64,000 bases of DNA, from assembly GCF_963678635.1 (NCBI RefSeq), contig NC_087063.1, forward strand, positions 51,347,220 through 51,411,219. Reading direction: 5' to 3'. Of this stretch, positions 62,901 to 64,000 are shown piece after piece. Both the position numbers and the translations under genes were made by a program. The DNA comes from Symsagittifera roscoffensis (lineage: Eukaryota; Xenacoelomorpha; Acoela; Convolutidae). A model generated the notes under the pieces. The model saw only the letters and a program-made list of their open reading frames with translations. It made no database searches and was not told where the DNA came from. The first letter of the stretch is position 1. Every line of letters begins with the position of its first letter.

Positions 62901-64000
62901 AATGCGTTTGTCAATCTTAGTTCTAATTTTGCTTCAACGCGTGGCTAATTTCAAGTTTTTGTGGATGTATTTCTATATAAATTGCTCCGCTTCGCTTCTT
63001 TATAATGACTCTCTGAAAAAACTTTCATTTTTCATTTTTTATAAATTTAATTGACTCCTTGAGATAGTTTTTTATCTGCGATAATTATTCGGAAAAGTTT
63101 TGGGAATTTGAATTTTTTAACAGCTACTCGCATCTCAATTTTAAGGTAGACCACAAACGCTTTAAGGTAGATCACAAAGAGTAGTAATGCTTATTGAGTA
63201 GGATGACTTGGAGTGGAATGAAAATACGGCCAGAGAAATTGAAAATAAAAGTTATCGACCGATGTTACGAAATTAAAAACGTGAACAACCGGTGGAAGGC
63301 CAACAAACTGGAAATAAGATTACCATTCGATAATAAGGTTAGCCGAAATTTTATATTGTTATGCAACATAACAACAGAGTGACGCTGTTGTTATGTAATT
63401 TTGATGAAATTTTGGCTCCAAGATATGTTGGTTTGTTGAACATCCGTCGAGTATTTTAAAGGGTGCTTATTTGTGATGTTTTGTATGGTATTTGTTATTG
63501 ATGGTTGATGCTTAATTTATTCTTGAAGGCGCAGAAGATTTGGCACATTTTCTCATTTAAAATGTTGACTCGCTGTCGAAAACTTTCTAACGAAAATTTA
63601 TTTTTTGTGGTTTGAAAAGAGCGTAGTAAAAATGAATAAGATCGACCCTATAAATTTTTGACAAAACTGTGTTAATGTTATGTCAAAACTTAGCATGTCA
63701 CGATACTATAATTAGTTTTCACTTATAATGTCAGAATTATGTTCGGTCAGCACAGTAAATTTTTTTTTTTTGAAAATTAGATTACCAATTACGCCCGCAA
63801 AATTCTTTTCTTGGTTCCTCAACAAAACGTTTTTAGTACAAGCATTTATTTTTATTATGGTTAAATTTTTATTACAAATGATCTGTGCTAACTAAAATTT
63901 CTCAAGTTAAAAAATTAGAAATCATACTGAGCTGACTAGACTGTAACAAACTATCTACCTGTTCGGTAGCTATTCTTACATAATTCAAATGATCCTAATT
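62901..64000. other. Window end, one exon-like frame
   Basis: This is mostly AT-rich non-coding sequence. At 63204-63340 a frame with KIRPEKLKIKVIDRCYEIK and RWKANKLEIRLPFDN lies between an AG (TTGAGTAG) and a GTTAGC, so it could be an exon or a retroelement fragment. There is no recognised family. A short direct repeat (TTTAAGGTAGAYCACAAA) sits at about 63142-63180. Confidence 0.3.

Overview
This is a eukaryotic, almost certainly metazoan (invertebrate-like) nuclear window. It is AT-rich, its genes are split by GT-AG introns (one GC-AG), and repeats take up most of the sequence. I cannot name the species. Only three protein-coding loci look like host genes, all on the + strand.

Layout. (1) 1-12830: a hierarchical satellite with units of about 800 bp, each made of three diverged subunits of about 265 bp, interspersed with tRNA-like (SINE-type) segments. 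(2) 13900-17875: a second array of eight monomers of about 495 bp, each with a tRNA-like head, organised partly as a 990-bp dimer. (3) 21812-34581: the 3' part of a beta-TrCP/Slimb-type F-box WD40 gene in four exons. Its 5' exons are not visible, so both satellites may lie in its intron. One intron holds a young, nearly complete Ty3/gypsy-type LTR retrotransposon (22751-29934), with LTRs identical apart from 7 bp. (4) 35382-36968: two adjacent non-autonomous DNA transposons with visible target-site duplications, one Tc1/mariner-like fold-back and one hAT-like. (5) 39476-40920: a decayed LINE reverse transcriptase. (6) 43404-45115: a third tandem array of about 431-bp units, followed by a small element with a perfect 8-bp target-site duplication (45352-45613). 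(7) 46640-49648 and 56247-60094: two tandem paralogous SLC7 light-chain amino-acid transporters of b(0,+)AT/SLC7A9 type, predicted 506 and 496 residues. A decayed antisense LINE lies between them. (8) 60100-64000: 3' flank with more copies of the dispersed repeat families.

How it fits together. The beta-TrCP gene would supply the substrate-recognition WD40 propeller of an SCF ubiquitin ligase. The two transporters would be light chains that pair with an SLC3-type heavy chain through a disulphide. The repeats are related to each other: the SINE-like tail with the GCGAAGCGCAG motif occurs in both satellites and near 61.3 kb, and the body of the 495-bp monomer resembles a dispersed family at 31.6, 38.3 and 41.4 kb. 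This suggests that satellites here arise by amplification of dispersed elements. I found no rRNA, functional tRNA gene, CRISPR array or bacterial-type operon.
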